A stretch of DNA of 64,000 bases from Paludisphaera mucosa. GTDB taxonomy: Bacteria; Planctomycetota; Planctomycetia; Isosphaerales; Isosphaeraceae. Below, one piece after another: positions 35,180-44,406 of this stretch. Position 1 is the first letter of the stretch. Every line of letters begins with the position of its first letter. The notes beneath the pieces were generated by a model. The model ran no database searches. It had not been told where the DNA came from and saw only the letters and a list, made by a program, of their open reading frames with translations. The stretch lies in the NCBI RefSeq assembly GCF_029589435.1, contig NZ_JARRAG010000002.1, positions 2,604,001 through 2,668,000 of the forward strand, in the 5' to 3' direction. A program made the translations under genes and the position numbers.

Positions 35180-37528
35180 GTGTCGACCGACGTCGTCTGT
35201 CCCTACTGCGGGCACGCGGGCCGACTCCCCGAGGGATTCGTCGGCGGTCGCGTCAAATGCCCTTCGTGTCGCAACAGGATCCCCGCGCCGGCGAACGTCG
35301 CTGCGCCGTCGGAAGAAGAGCGAAAACCCATCGAGTCTGTGGAGCCGCCTCGGATCGAGGACCCCCGCGACGGCCGACTCGAGACGACCGTCGAGCCGGT
35401 CTCCGCGGCCCCGCCGGCGACGAGGCCGATCCCCAAGGGCTTCGAGGCCGAGACTGCCGAGGACCGGCCCGACGAGGACGACGAGTTCCTCGACGAAGAC
35501 GAGCCGGACGTCCTGTTCACGCCGCTACGCATTGCCCTGGGGGTCGCGGCGGTCGTCGGCATGATCCTCGCGGCGGTCGCCGCCCCGTTCCTCGTCAACG
35601 CTTTCAAGCCCGCTCGGGTCGCGCCTCCCGAATCCGTGAGGGTGATCCGATTTCCGCCCCAGGCGCCGAAAGCTCCGATCCAGGCCGTCTCGCATGAGGC
35701 GGCCCAGGCGGTCATGGCGCGCGGACTGCCGGCATCGCCGGTTCCGCTCGCGGTCGCGGCTCCGGCCACGCCTCCGATCGTCGAGCCCAGGGCGAATCCG
35801 ATCGTGGCGACGCCCGACGCAACGGGACCGCAGGCGGCGCGGCTGGACCTCGTCAAACGCATCAAGGACGCCACCGTCTACCTGAAGGTCGGCGGGGGGC
35901 CTGGCTCGGGGACGGGGTCGGGCTTCGTGATCCGGGTCGAGGGAAACGTCGTCTATGTGGCCACGAATCATCACGTCGTCCAGCCGCCTACCGAGGGAAA
36001 CGCGCCGCCGGCTATCGCGTCATCGATGAGCTGGCCGCCCGTCCTGGCGGTCTTCCGGAGCGGAGATCCGAACCGTCGCGAGTCGGTCCACACGGCCCAG
36101 GTCGTCGCCTTCGATCGCGAGGACAACCGCGACCTCGCCGTCCTGAAGGTCGTCGGCGTGAGCGAACCTCCCGCGCCCATCGACCTCTCGGTCGCGGCGG
36201 AGGCCGTCGAGACGACTCCCCTGGGGATCTACGGGTTCCCGTTCGGCAACCTCAACCAGGTCATCGATCGGAACAACCAGGGCAATCCCTCGGTCACGGT
36301 CTCGCGGGGGGCGGTGTCCCGTCTCCAGTTCGACGAGGCCGGCCGACTGGCCCTCGTCCAGATCGACGGTTCGATCGACCCCGGCAACAGCGGCGGTCCG
36401 GTCGTCGACGACAAGGGCCGCCTCGTGGGGCTGGCCGTGTCGAAGATCGCCTTCTCCAACATCGGGTTCGCCGTCCCGGCGAAGGAGTTGGAACGCATGC
36501 TCGAAGGCCGCGTCGGCCGGGTCCGCGTGAATCGAGAGCCCCCGTCGGGAGGCGAGGCCGTCCTGAAGGTGCAAGCCGACCTGATCGACCCGCTCGACAA
36601 GGTGCGTTCGATCGAAGTCCTCTACGTCCCGACCGCCCTGCCCGCGACTCCCGGCGTCGACGGCTGGGGTGAACTCGCCGGGGCGCAGCGTACGCCGCTG
36701 GCCCGGCTCGGCGGTGCCGCCGAGGGGACGATCCGCCTCGCCGTCCCGGAAGCCCGAACCGTCACGCTCCAGGCCTGCGTCCGGAACGCCTCGGGCCGGA
36801 CGACTTACGAGAAGCCCTTCCCGTTCGTCGTCCCCGACGGCCCGAATCCCCCCGCGCTCGCCGGAGATCCGGGTGCGGCCCGGCCCGTCGCCAGGCCGAC
36901 GAACCCGATCTTCGGCACGCTGATCGACCCGAGCAAGGTCTGCAAGCTGGAGCGCAAGGACGACGTCGTGACGCTCCAAATCCCGGCGGGCGTCCACCTC
37001 CTGGGCCCGGACTTCGCGCCGCGGTCGGCGCCGATGGCGCTCGCCGAAGTCGAGGGCGATTTCGACCTCCGCGTCGCCGTGGTCGGGATGCTCCTGCCGG
37101 GCGTCGAGCCCGCCAAGTTCAAGGGTCGACTCCTGCCCAACACGTACCAGGGGGCGGGCCTCGTCCTCTTCGAGGACCGCAACAATTACGTGAGGATCGA
37201 GCGCGCGGCCGCCACGGAACGAGGCCGGCCCACGGTCTCCAACGAGGTCGTGATCGAGATCCGAGATAACGGGAAGGTGCTCGGCCCTTACTCCGACGCC
37301 ATCCCGGACAGCCCGATGATCCTGCGTCTCCTGCGGGTCGGCGGGGGCGTGCGCTGCATGTTCGGGCCGAACGGCCAGTTCTGGCTCTCGTCGAGGCAGC
37401 TCGCCGTCCGCTTCCCCGAGAAGGTTCGCGTGGGCCTGATCGCTTCGAACGCTTCCAAAGAGCCGCTCATCGGCCGGTTCAAGAATTTCACCCTGGACCA
37501 GGGCGCCGACGTTAAACCCGACAACTAG
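35180..37528 (+). CDS. Membrane-bound trypsin-like serine protease with N-terminal zinc ribbon
   Basis: 782 residues with GTG start at 35180. Domains in order: a zinc ribbon with Cys7-x2-Cys10 and Cys27-x2-Cys30 facing the cytoplasm; an acidic linker; a membrane segment at about 115-142; and a trypsin/DegP-like protease domain at about 220-440. The catalytic triad is His265 in ATNHHVV, Asp318 in NRDLAVL and Ser404 in PGNSGGP. The C-terminal 300 residues have no PDZ domain but include a DUF1349/concanavalin-like region (GAGLVLFEDRNNYVRIER). It may sense something inside and cleave outside, as planctomycete zinc-ribbon fusions often combine cytoplasmic and external domains. It stands between xseB and an IS remnant. 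Confidence 0.88.
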   Translation: MSTDVVCPYCGHAGRLPEGFVGGRVKCPSCRNRIPAPANVAAPSEEERKPIESVEPPRIEDPRDGRLETTVEPVSAAPPATRPIPKGFEAETAEDRPDEDDEFLDEDEPDVLFTPLRIALGVAAVVGMILAAVAAPFLVNAFKPARVAPPESVRVIRFPPQAPKAPIQAVSHEAAQAVMARGLPASPVPLAVAAPATPPIVEPRANPIVATPDATGPQAARLDLVKRIKDATVYLKVGGGPGSGTGSGFVIRVEGNVVYVATNHHVVQPPTEGNAPPAIASSMSWPPVLAVFRSGDPNRRESVHTAQVVAFDREDNRDLAVLKVVGVSEPPAPIDLSVAAEAVETTPLGIYGFPFGNLNQVIDRNNQGNPSVTVSRGAVSRLQFDEAGRLALVQIDGSIDPGNSGGPVVDDKGRLVGLAVSKIAFSNIGFAVPAKELERMLEGRVGRVRVNREPPSGGEAVLKVQADLIDPLDKVRSIEVLYVPTALPATPGVDGWGELAGAQRTPLARLGGAAEGTIRLAVPEARTVTLQACVRNASGRTTYEKPFPFVVPDGPNPPALAGDPGAARPVARPTNPIFGTLIDPSKVCKLERKDDVVTLQIPAGVHLLGPDFAPRSAPMALAEVEGDFDLRVAVVGMLLPGVEPAKFKGRLLPNTYQGAGLVLFEDRNNYVRIERAAATERGRPTVSNEVVIEIRDNGKVLGPYSDAIPDSPMILRLLRVGGGVRCMFGPNGQFWLSSRQLAVRFPEKVRVGLIASNASKEPLIGRFKNFTLDQGADVKPDN

Positions 37529-37574
37529 TGGGTCACTTGGCTCGATCGTGACCATAAGTCGGGTCGGCGCTGCG

Positions 37575-38115
37575 TCAAAGCGGGGCCAGGGTGCAGGCTC
37601 CCGAGCCTCCGAGTCGGTGGCGACGGTCGCGTCGCCTGCGTCTTCGGGCCGCTCGCTTGCCGCCCCACACGAACGGCGTCGGAGCCTCATTCCAACGCCT
37701 TGCAACCGCCTCGAACCAGGCCATGATCTCCGCCACGTCGGTCGGATGCCGGCCGTCCGACGCCCGACGCTTGAGGACTCGTTGGATGCTCTCGGCCATG
37801 TTCAGCCAGGAGCCGCCCGCCGGCGTGTCGAGCGGCATGACGCCGTGGACGAGCAGCCAGCAGACGAAATCGGGCGTCTTGTGCCAGGCCAGGTCGTCCA
37901 GCAGCGCGCTGGCCGACTCGCGCGACGGTGGCGGTGCCGACCTACAGGGCGTCGGCGATCCGGTGGTCGGGCCAGGCGGGGCCGCCGTCGGCGGCGTCGG
38001 CCTTGAGCAGGACGCGGGCATGGGACAGCTTGCGGGCGGCGGCCTGACCGGCGGCGATGAGGTCCTGGAGTTGCTGGCGTTCGTCGGCTTCGAGTGTGAC
38101 CTTGAATCTCTTCAT
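37575..38115 (-). pseudogene. IS630-family transposase remnant
   Basis: Two pieces of one transposase survive in different frames. The N-terminal piece (38115 down to 37942) reads [19 protein letters not shown] and ends DHRIADAL followed by a TAG stop where the family continues with a V-G helix-turn-helix. The C-terminal piece (in frame to 37575) reads [21 protein letters not shown], then [18 protein letters not shown] and WGGKRAARR, the conserved end of IS630 transposases with the last acidic residue. Around half of the expected 340-360 residues, including the first catalytic Asp, is gone. No terminal repeats were recognised. It is dead and cannot move on its own. Confidence 0.85.
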
Positions 38116-38200
38116 GGCGGCCCTCCTGGAGCGATAAGCGCTCCGATAGAACCGAAGCGGATGCGACCCGCAATTCAATTCCGGCGGATTTTTGGGTCTT

Positions 38201-39421
38201 TCACTTCGATCCCTCGGCGAGATGAGCGAGGTTTTTTTCGAGGTCCTGCAAGTTGCCTTCGACCAGTTTGCCCATGGGATCGATCAGCAAGAGGTTGGAG
38301 ACGCCTTCAAGGCCGAATCGCTCGTAGGTCTGGAAGGTGTTGTCGAGGAGGACGGGGAACGGCAGCTCCCTGCCGCCCCAGACCGCCTTCCTGACGTGCC
38401 TGAGCTGCCGCTCCAAGGCGGCGACGTCCGTAAGGGTCTCGCTGAAATCACAGCAGAAGGCCAGGATCTCGAACCGATCTCTCTGGGCTTTATGGGCCTC
38501 ATAGAACGCCATCAGTTCCGGCAATTGCTTGCCCAAGCACGGAGCGCAATTCGGCCCCCAGAAGTAGAGGACGACCCACTTACCCTTGAAGTCGGAGAGC
38601 TTGGAGCCTTCGGCCACTCCCCTTGCATCGGTCAGGTGCCAAGGCGGGGGCTGCTTGCCGAAGTTCTGCCTGTAGTCGCCCCAAGCCCCTCTCGCCTTGG
38701 AGCGGTCGACCCGGTCCTGGAATCCACCAATCCGAGGGCGGAGGACCAGGGCCCCCAGGTCGACTTCGGTTTGCTCCGCCGTGACGGTGACCGACCGGGA
38801 TTCGAGGGTTTCCGACGACGGTGAATCGCTGCTGGCGCTGAAGTTGTAGGCCCCAGGAGGGATCATAAACTCGAACCGGGCGTGGTAGCTGCCACAGATA
38901 GCGATCTTCGTGTTGTTGAGCGGGTCGTTCTCCTCATAAGGTAGGTGCAGATAGGTGCAAGTCCACTTCAACGGACCCTCCAGGCCCGAGAGCTTGTTCG
39001 TGCCGAAGACGCGGACGAGCGGCGACAACCGGACTTCGACGGGGGCCTCTGGATGCTTGGGATCGAAGTAAACGACGGCCCCATGGCGACGTTCGCGGTC
39101 GCAGATCATCAGCGTTTTCGTGCGTCTTGGCACCGGGATCGAAAACCGGCCATCGGCGTCCGTCACCGCCGGGCGGACATCGCCCCAGGGCTCCATCTTC
39201 CCCTCATGCTGCCAGAGTTTCTCCGGCTCCTTGTTGCCAAGTGCGACGACTTGATCCCAATCCAGGCCATTCGCGCCCCAGAAGGCGGAGACGCTGGCCC
39301 CTCGTGCGGGTCGCCCTTCTCCGTCGGTGACCCGCCCACCAAGCTTCTTCGGCTCGTCCGCCGTCAACGTCGCCGGAGCGATAAGCAGCAGGAGGGCCAT
39401 CGACATGGAGCGAGAGATCAT
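38201..39421 (-). CDS. Secreted thioredoxin-fold protein with regulatory-like beta domain (TlpA/AhpC-TSA type)
   Basis: 406 residues from ATG 39421, which opens a signal peptide (MISRSMSMALLLLIAPATLTA). Residues 25-100 resemble a carboxypeptidase-regulatory-like domain (LGGRVTDGEGRPARGASVSAF, then VTDADGRFSIPVP). Residues 258-406 are a thioredoxin fold with the redox pair Cys292-Ala-Pro-Cys295 in YFWGPNCAPCLGK and the cis-Pro loop GVSNLLLIDPMGK. It probably acts as a disulfide oxidoreductase outside the cytoplasm. Composition is less GC-rich than its neighbours in places, which fits insertion into this locus. It is transcribed against the xse/isp direction. Confidence 0.85.
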   Translation of the reverse strand: MISRSMSMALLLLIAPATLTADEPKKLGGRVTDGEGRPARGASVSAFWGANGLDWDQVVALGNKEPEKLWQHEGKMEPWGDVRPAVTDADGRFSIPVPRRTKTLMICDRERRHGAVVYFDPKHPEAPVEVRLSPLVRVFGTNKLSGLEGPLKWTCTYLHLPYEENDPLNNTKIAICGSYHARFEFMIPPGAYNFSASSDSPSSETLESRSVTVTAEQTEVDLGALVLRPRIGGFQDRVDRSKARGAWGDYRQNFGKQPPPWHLTDARGVAEGSKLSDFKGKWVVLYFWGPNCAPCLGKQLPELMAFYEAHKAQRDRFEILAFCCDFSETLTDVAALERQLRHVRKAVWGGRELPFPVLLDNTFQTYERFGLEGVSNLLLIDPMGKLVEGNLQDLEKNLAHLAEGSK

Positions 39422-39597
39422 TGAAGCATTCCCTGGGTGTACGACTTTTGTCCTAGGGTGCAAACCTATCCGATTGCCGAAGCTTCGTAAAGCTCGGCCC
39501 CTGTACGGATTCCGCATTCGCTCCGCAGGACTTATCCAACAATTAGAGCTTGGTGAACGAATAGGCCGGCGATCGAGGGCCCTTCTCGGACGCGAGG

Positions 39598-40221
39598 TCA
39601 CGCGCCGCTGTGCATCCGAGGCCCCGGCGGCTGCGCGGCCAGGACCGCGGCCTCGGCTTCGAGCAGCTCGCGCCAGCGAGGCAGGACCTCGTCTTCGGGC
39701 AGCACGTGGCCGGCGAGGACGAGGAAGACGCGGTAGTGGCCCAGCTCCGACGCCCCCAGGCGGTTGTAGAACCGCGACAGCTCGCGGTCGACGCCGGCCG
39801 TGGCGTGCGCCAGGGCGAGGAACCGCTCGCACGAGCGGGCCTCGATGAGCGCGGAGATCAGGAGTCGGTCCGCCAGCTCCTCGTTGCCGCGCCCTTTGCG
39901 GACCAGGTTCCGCAGGGCGATGGCGTACGGATTGCGGTGATTCCGCTCCAGCCGGCCGCCGCGGCGGATCAGCAGGCGGACGACCGAACTCAGGTGCGCC
40001 GCCTCGTCGTGGGCGATCGCGGCCAGGGTCGTCGCCCAGATCTCGGGAGGGGTCGGCTCGGGCCAGCGGTTGATGAGTTCGAGCGCGTTCGTCGCGGCCT
40101 TCTTCTCCAGGTAGGCATGGTCGTTCAGGAGCGCAAGGGGATCGCGGAGGGCCTGCGCGGCCCAGGAATCGGGCGTCCGCGACAGCAAAGGCAGGCCCTC
40201 GACGGACTCGACGAAGCTCAT
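39598..40221 (-). CDS. miaE: tRNA-(ms2io6A)-hydroxylase-like protein
   Basis: 207 residues from ATG 40221. The ferritin-like di-iron fold is marked by LLNDHAYLEKKAATNAL (Glu39), IAHDEAAHL (Glu73, His76) and ISALIEARSCERF (Glu127), with RNPYA and LVRKG between. These stretches match MiaE, which hydroxylates the isopentenyl group of ms2i6A37 in tRNA using oxygen. It is divergent from ispA, which makes prenyl diphosphates; dimethylallyl diphosphate is the source of the modified group, so the neighbourhood makes metabolic sense, though co-regulation is inference. The last residues are Pro/Gly-rich. Confidence 0.88.
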   Translation of the reverse strand: MSFVESVEGLPLLSRTPDSWAAQALRDPLALLNDHAYLEKKAATNALELINRWPEPTPPEIWATTLAAIAHDEAAHLSSVVRLLIRRGGRLERNHRNPYAIALRNLVRKGRGNEELADRLLISALIEARSCERFLALAHATAGVDRELSRFYNRLGASELGHYRVFLVLAGHVLPEDEVLPRWRELLEAEAAVLAAQPPGPRMHSGA

Positions 40222-40518
40222 GATGGAAGCCGTCCTCGGCAAGCTGCACGGATGACTGCACGCGAAATCAGGCCGCGATCTCGACGCATCCCCCCCAATT
40301 CCTCGCCGAAAAACCTCGGTCCAGGGTGCCGCGGCCGGGACATCGCTTTGCACGGCAAAGTTTTCACGGCACCCATGTAGACAAGGCGGGGGGGAATGTC
40401 AACAATAGCAGCGGGCACGGGAAGTTGGGAGGATGGAACCCTCCGGGAGGACGCTTGCGTCAGGCGACGCGGCCTCCATAGACTGATCCGGCCCGGCACT
40501 CCTTGTAACATCAACTTC
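40222..40518. other. Divergent promoter region of miaE-like and ispA
   Basis: 297 bp. It includes an AT-richer stretch near 40300-40420 suitable for promoters in both directions. No operator palindrome or riboswitch was recognised. Confidence 0.4.
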
Positions 40519-41457
40519 ATGACGAGCAGTTCACAAACCTTGACCGCGTCGACGCTCGACGAACATCTCGCCGTGCATCGCCGCCGGGTGGAGGACGCCC
40601 TGGCGGCGGCCCTCCCCGAGGCGGCGGCCGAGGGCGAGGGGGATTGTCCCGAGCGGCTGGCGGCGGCGATGCGATACAGCGTGCTCGGCGGCGGCAAGCG
40701 ATTGCGGCCCGTGCTCTGCTTGATGGCGGCCGAGGCCTGCGGGGCGACGTGGCGCGAGGCCCTGCCCGCCGCCTGCGCCCTGGAGCTGGTGCACACCTAC
40801 TCCCTCATCCACGACGACCTGCCGGCGATGGACGACGACGACCTCCGCCGGGGCCGACCGACCTGCCACAAGGCGTTCGACGAGGCCACGGCGATCCTGG
40901 CCGGCGACGGCCTGCTGACGCTGGCCTTCGAGCTGGTCGCCCGCGGCGTCGAGCCGGCCGATTCGGCCGTGGAATGCGTCCGGATCCTGGCCCAGGCGTC
41001 GGGCCCCTCGGGGATGGTCGCCGGCCAGATGGCCGACCTCCAGGCCGAGGACCGCGCCGAGGCGGGCCGCGACGGCTCGGCGGCCGAGCTGGAGGCGATC
41101 CACCGCCGCAAGACGGGCGCCCTGCTTCGGGCGCCCCTGGAGATGGGGGCGGTGATCGCCCGGGCCCCCGAGGCCTGGCGCGAGGCGCTGGCGCGGTACG
41201 GCCGGGCGGTCGGCCTGGCCTTCCAGATCGTCGATGATCTTTTGGACGTGGAAGGCGACGAGGCCAAGGTCGGCAAGCGGGTCGGCAAGGACTCGGGCCA
41301 CGGCAAGTGGACGTATCCCCGGTTCCTCGGGGTCGAGGGGAGCCGGGCCAAGGCCCGGCAGCTCGCCCACGAAGCGGTCGCCGCACTGGCCCCCCTGGAA
41401 ACGCGCGGCGGACGGCTCCGCGAACTGGCGCTGGCTCTTTTGGAAAGGGAGTGTTGA
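40519..41457 (+). CDS. ispA: Farnesyl/geranylgeranyl diphosphate synthase
   Basis: 312 residues from ATG 40519. The first aspartate-rich motif is DDLPAMDDDD (Asp99, Asp100, Asp105) and the second is VDDLLD (Asp239, Asp240, Asp243). LGGGKRLRP (56-64) binds diphosphate. The residues before the first motif (YSLIH) match E. coli IspA, which favours farnesyl diphosphate as product, but geranylgeranyl diphosphate cannot be excluded. It makes prenyl diphosphates for quinones, carotenoids and hopanoids. Its TGA stop shares an A with the dxs start (TGATG), so the two are translationally coupled. Confidence 0.94.
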   Translation: MTSSSQTLTASTLDEHLAVHRRRVEDALAAALPEAAAEGEGDCPERLAAAMRYSVLGGGKRLRPVLCLMAAEACGATWREALPAACALELVHTYSLIHDDLPAMDDDDLRRGRPTCHKAFDEATAILAGDGLLTLAFELVARGVEPADSAVECVRILAQASGPSGMVAGQMADLQAEDRAEAGRDGSAAELEAIHRRKTGALLRAPLEMGAVIARAPEAWREALARYGRAVGLAFQIVDDLLDVEGDEAKVGKRVGKDSGHGKWTYPRFLGVEGSRAKARQLAHEAVAALAPLETRGGRLRELALALLEREC

Positions 41458-43466
41458 TGCTCAGCCCCGACTCGATCCTGTCCCGGATCGGCTCCCCGGC
41501 GGACCTCAAAACGCTGACCGACAAGGACCTCGACCTGCTCGCCGCCGAGATGCGCGCCGAGCTGCTCGGCGTCGTCGGCCGGCGCGCGGCGCACTTCGCC
41601 AGCAACCTGGGCGTCGTGGAGCTTTGCCTGGCCCTCCACCTGACCTTCGACTTCGCCCGCGACCGCCTGATCTGGGACACCGGCCACCAGATCTACCCCC
41701 ACAAGCTGATCACCGGCCGCGCCGCCGAGCTGCACACGATCCGGACGAAGGGGGGCCTGATGGGCTACCCCAACCCGGCCGAGAGCCCCTACGACCTGTT
41801 CATGACCGGCCACGCCGGCTGCGCCCCCTCGACGGCCCTGGGCCTGAAGCTGGGCGACGAGATCATGGGCCGGGACGACGCCCATTCGGTCGCGGTGATC
41901 GGCGACGGCGCCTTCCCCTCGGGGATCGTCTTCGAGGCGCTCAACCACGCGAGCGGCTCGCAGAGCAAGCTGCTGGTGATCCTCAACGACAACAAGATGT
42001 CGATCTGCCCCCCCGTCGGCGGCATCGCCAACACGCTCGACCGGGCGCGGATGTCGAAGACGTACCACGACTGGAACAAGCGGCTGAAGTCGCTCGTCCC
42101 CACCATCCCGCTCGTGGGCGAGACCGCCGACCGCTGGCTGCAGCAGTTCAAGGACGCGATCAAGGCCACGCTCCAGCACGGCATGCTCTTCGAAGAGCTG
42201 GGCTTCACCTACCTCGGCCCGATCGACGGCCACGACCTCAAGGGCCTCCGGACGTACCTGGAGAAGGTCAAGGCGATGAGCGGGCCGATCCTGCTCCACG
42301 TCCTGACCAACAAGGGGCAAGGCTTCGAGCCGGCCGTGAAGGACCCGGTGAAGTTCCACGCCCCCAACCCGTTCCGGAAGGCCAAGGAGGGGATCGTCCC
42401 CCTCAAGGTCAGCTCGGGCGAGACGTACACCGACGCCTTCAGCTCGGCCCTGTTCGACGCCTGCGCCAACGACCCTCGGGTGGTCGTGCTGACGGCCGCC
42501 ATGTGCGAGGGGAACAAGCTCCAGAAGGTCCGCGAGACCTTCCCGAAGCAGTTCCTCGACGTCGGCATCTGCGAGAGCCACGCGGTCGCCCTGGCCGGCG
42601 GCATGGCCAAGGCCGGCGCGCGGCCGGTGGTCGACATCTACAGCACGTTCCTCCAGCGCTCGTACGACCAGATCTTCCAGGAGGTCGCGCTGCAGAATCT
42701 GCCGGTGGTCTTCTGCCTCGATCGCGCGGGCCTCGTCGGCGCCGACGGGCCGACGCACCACGGCAGCTACGACCTGGCCTACATGCGGGTCTTCCCCAAC
42801 ATGGTCGTCATGGCCCCCGGCGACCGCCGCGACGTCGGGCCCATGCTCGACTTCGCCCTCGGCCACGACGCCCCGGTCTCGATCCGCTACCCCCGCGCCT
42901 ACCTGGAATCGGTCGAGCGCGACGCCGCGCCGATCGAGCTGGGGCAGGCCGAGGTGATCGAGTGGGAGAGCGACGGCATGATCGTCGCCTGCGGGGCCAT
43001 GCTGGGCGCGTGCGTCCGGGCCGCCGAGCGGCTCCACGACCGCTACGGGCTGCACGTCGGCGTCATCAACGCCCGGTTCGTCAAGCCGCTCGACCGCGCG
43101 ACGATCGGCAAGGCGATCGAGGAGGCCGGCTTCGTCCTGACCGTCGAGGAGGGCTGCCTCCCCGGCGGCTTCGGCTCGGCCGTCCTCGAGGCCGCCAACG
43201 ACGCCGGGCTGCCGACCCACCACGTCCGCCGCCTGGGCCTGCCCGACCGCTTCGTGCTGCACGCCGAGCGCGACGAGCAGCTCGCCGAGGTCGGCCTGGA
43301 CGTCGACGGCATCACCGCCGCGGCGCTCGAGCTGGCCCGCGCCGTCGGCCTGGAGTTCACCGACCTCGGCCCCGCGTCGGCGACCGAGCCGGGAGCCGCG
43401 TCGTCGAACGGCGACGCACACTCCAATGGATCGGCGGTCGTCGCCGGATCGCCGTCCGAGAAGTAA
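41457..43466 (+). CDS. dxs: 1-deoxy-D-xylulose-5-phosphate synthase (variant)
   Basis: 669 residues. It makes DXP from pyruvate and glyceraldehyde 3-phosphate with thiamine diphosphate, the first step of the MEP pathway. Seen: DTGHQIYPHKLITGR (74-88), the ThDP/Mg motif from GDGAFPSG (149-156) to NDN (177-179), ESHAV with the catalytic Glu, and FCLDRAGLVGADGPTHHG. The usual GHSSTS motif is replaced by GHAGCAPS at 118-125, at the same length. The C-terminus has a Ser/Asn/Gly-rich tail of about 35 residues. It overlaps the ispA stop by one base and is followed 25 bp later by nadK, so the three form an operon. Confidence 0.93.
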   Translation: MLSPDSILSRIGSPADLKTLTDKDLDLLAAEMRAELLGVVGRRAAHFASNLGVVELCLALHLTFDFARDRLIWDTGHQIYPHKLITGRAAELHTIRTKGGLMGYPNPAESPYDLFMTGHAGCAPSTALGLKLGDEIMGRDDAHSVAVIGDGAFPSGIVFEALNHASGSQSKLLVILNDNKMSICPPVGGIANTLDRARMSKTYHDWNKRLKSLVPTIPLVGETADRWLQQFKDAIKATLQHGMLFEELGFTYLGPIDGHDLKGLRTYLEKVKAMSGPILLHVLTNKGQGFEPAVKDPVKFHAPNPFRKAKEGIVPLKVSSGETYTDAFSSALFDACANDPRVVVLTAAMCEGNKLQKVRETFPKQFLDVGICESHAVALAGGMAKAGARPVVDIYSTFLQRSYDQIFQEVALQNLPVVFCLDRAGLVGADGPTHHGSYDLAYMRVFPNMVVMAPGDRRDVGPMLDFALGHDAPVSIRYPRAYLESVERDAAPIELGQAEVIEWESDGMIVACGAMLGACVRAAERLHDRYGLHVGVINARFVKPLDRATIGKAIEEAGFVLTVEEGCLPGGFGSAVLEAANDAGLPTHHVRRLGLPDRFVLHAERDEQLAEVGLDVDGITAAALELARAVGLEFTDLGPASATEPGAASSNGDAHSNGSAVVAGSPSEK

Positions 43467-43491
43467 CGAGGCCGGCGGCCGGGACCTCCTC

Positions 43492-44391
43492 ATGGCGACT
43501 TCCCCCGAACAACCCGGAGCGTCGGGCTCGCCGCCGTCGCGGATCATGATCCTGGGCAACGGCACCCGCGACGAGGTCCAGGGCTACGTCGAGCGCGTCG
43601 CCGAGGCGCTGCGGGGCGTGCCCGATTTCGAGCTGACGGGCGTCGACCTGACGGCCGATTCGGACCTCTCATGCTGTCCCGCCGACCTCGCGGTCGTCGT
43701 CGGCGGCGACGGCACGGTGCTGCACACGGTCCGGCGGATGGCCGACCGCCCGACCCCGATCCTGGGGGTCAACGCCGGCCGCCTCGGCTTCCTCGCCGAC
43801 CTGACCATCGAGACGTTCCTCGAACGCCTGCCCGACCTGGCCGCGCGGCGGTACACGATCGAGAACCTGATGACGATGTCCGTCACGGTGACCTCGGCCC
43901 AGGGGCCGACGCGCGTCTTCCGGGCCCTGAACGACGCCGTCCTCCGCGCCGCGCCGTATTTCAAGATCGTCGAGATCGGCCTGTCGATCGACGGCGAGAG
44001 CGTGATGAACTACCGCGGCGACGGCCTGATCGTGGCCACGCCCGTGGGCTCGACGGCCCACAGCCTCTCGGCCGGCGGCCCGATCCTGCCGCCCAACGCC
44101 CACATGTTCGTGGTCACCCCGCTGTGCGCCCACACGCTCACCCAGCGCCCGCTGGTCGACGGCGGCCACAAGACCTACGAGCTGGTCCCCCACGGCGAGG
44201 GGATCGCCACGATCCTCGTCGTCGACGGCCAGATCCAGATCCCGCTCCAGGATCGCGACCGCGTCACCATCCGCCGCGGCGACCCGCCCTTCCCGATCGT
44301 CCGCCTCCCCGGCCACAGCTTCTACCGCACCCTTCGCGACAAGCTGGGCTGGGGCGCCTACCCCGCCGGAGACCGCGGGCCGAGGAGCTGA
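43492..44391 (+). CDS. nadK: NAD kinase
   Basis: 299 residues from ATG 43492. GGDGT at 71-75 is the family's nucleotide-binding motif. NAGRLGFLAD, the NDAVL block and YRGDGLIVATPVGSTAHSLS (split across the active site), and the C-terminal DGQ also match. It phosphorylates NAD to NADP in the cytoplasm. The gene follows dxs, as in many bacteria where ispA, dxs and nadK share an operon. No strong Shine-Dalgarno sequence precedes the ATG, so translation may depend on coupling to dxs. Confidence 0.95.
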   Translation: MATSPEQPGASGSPPSRIMILGNGTRDEVQGYVERVAEALRGVPDFELTGVDLTADSDLSCCPADLAVVVGGDGTVLHTVRRMADRPTPILGVNAGRLGFLADLTIETFLERLPDLAARRYTIENLMTMSVTVTSAQGPTRVFRALNDAVLRAAPYFKIVEIGLSIDGESVMNYRGDGLIVATPVGSTAHSLSAGGPILPPNAHMFVVTPLCAHTLTQRPLVDGGHKTYELVPHGEGIATILVVDGQIQIPLQDRDRVTIRRGDPPFPIVRLPGHSFYRTLRDKLGWGAYPAGDRGPRS

Positions 44392-44406
44392 GACGGACGG
44401 ATCGTT

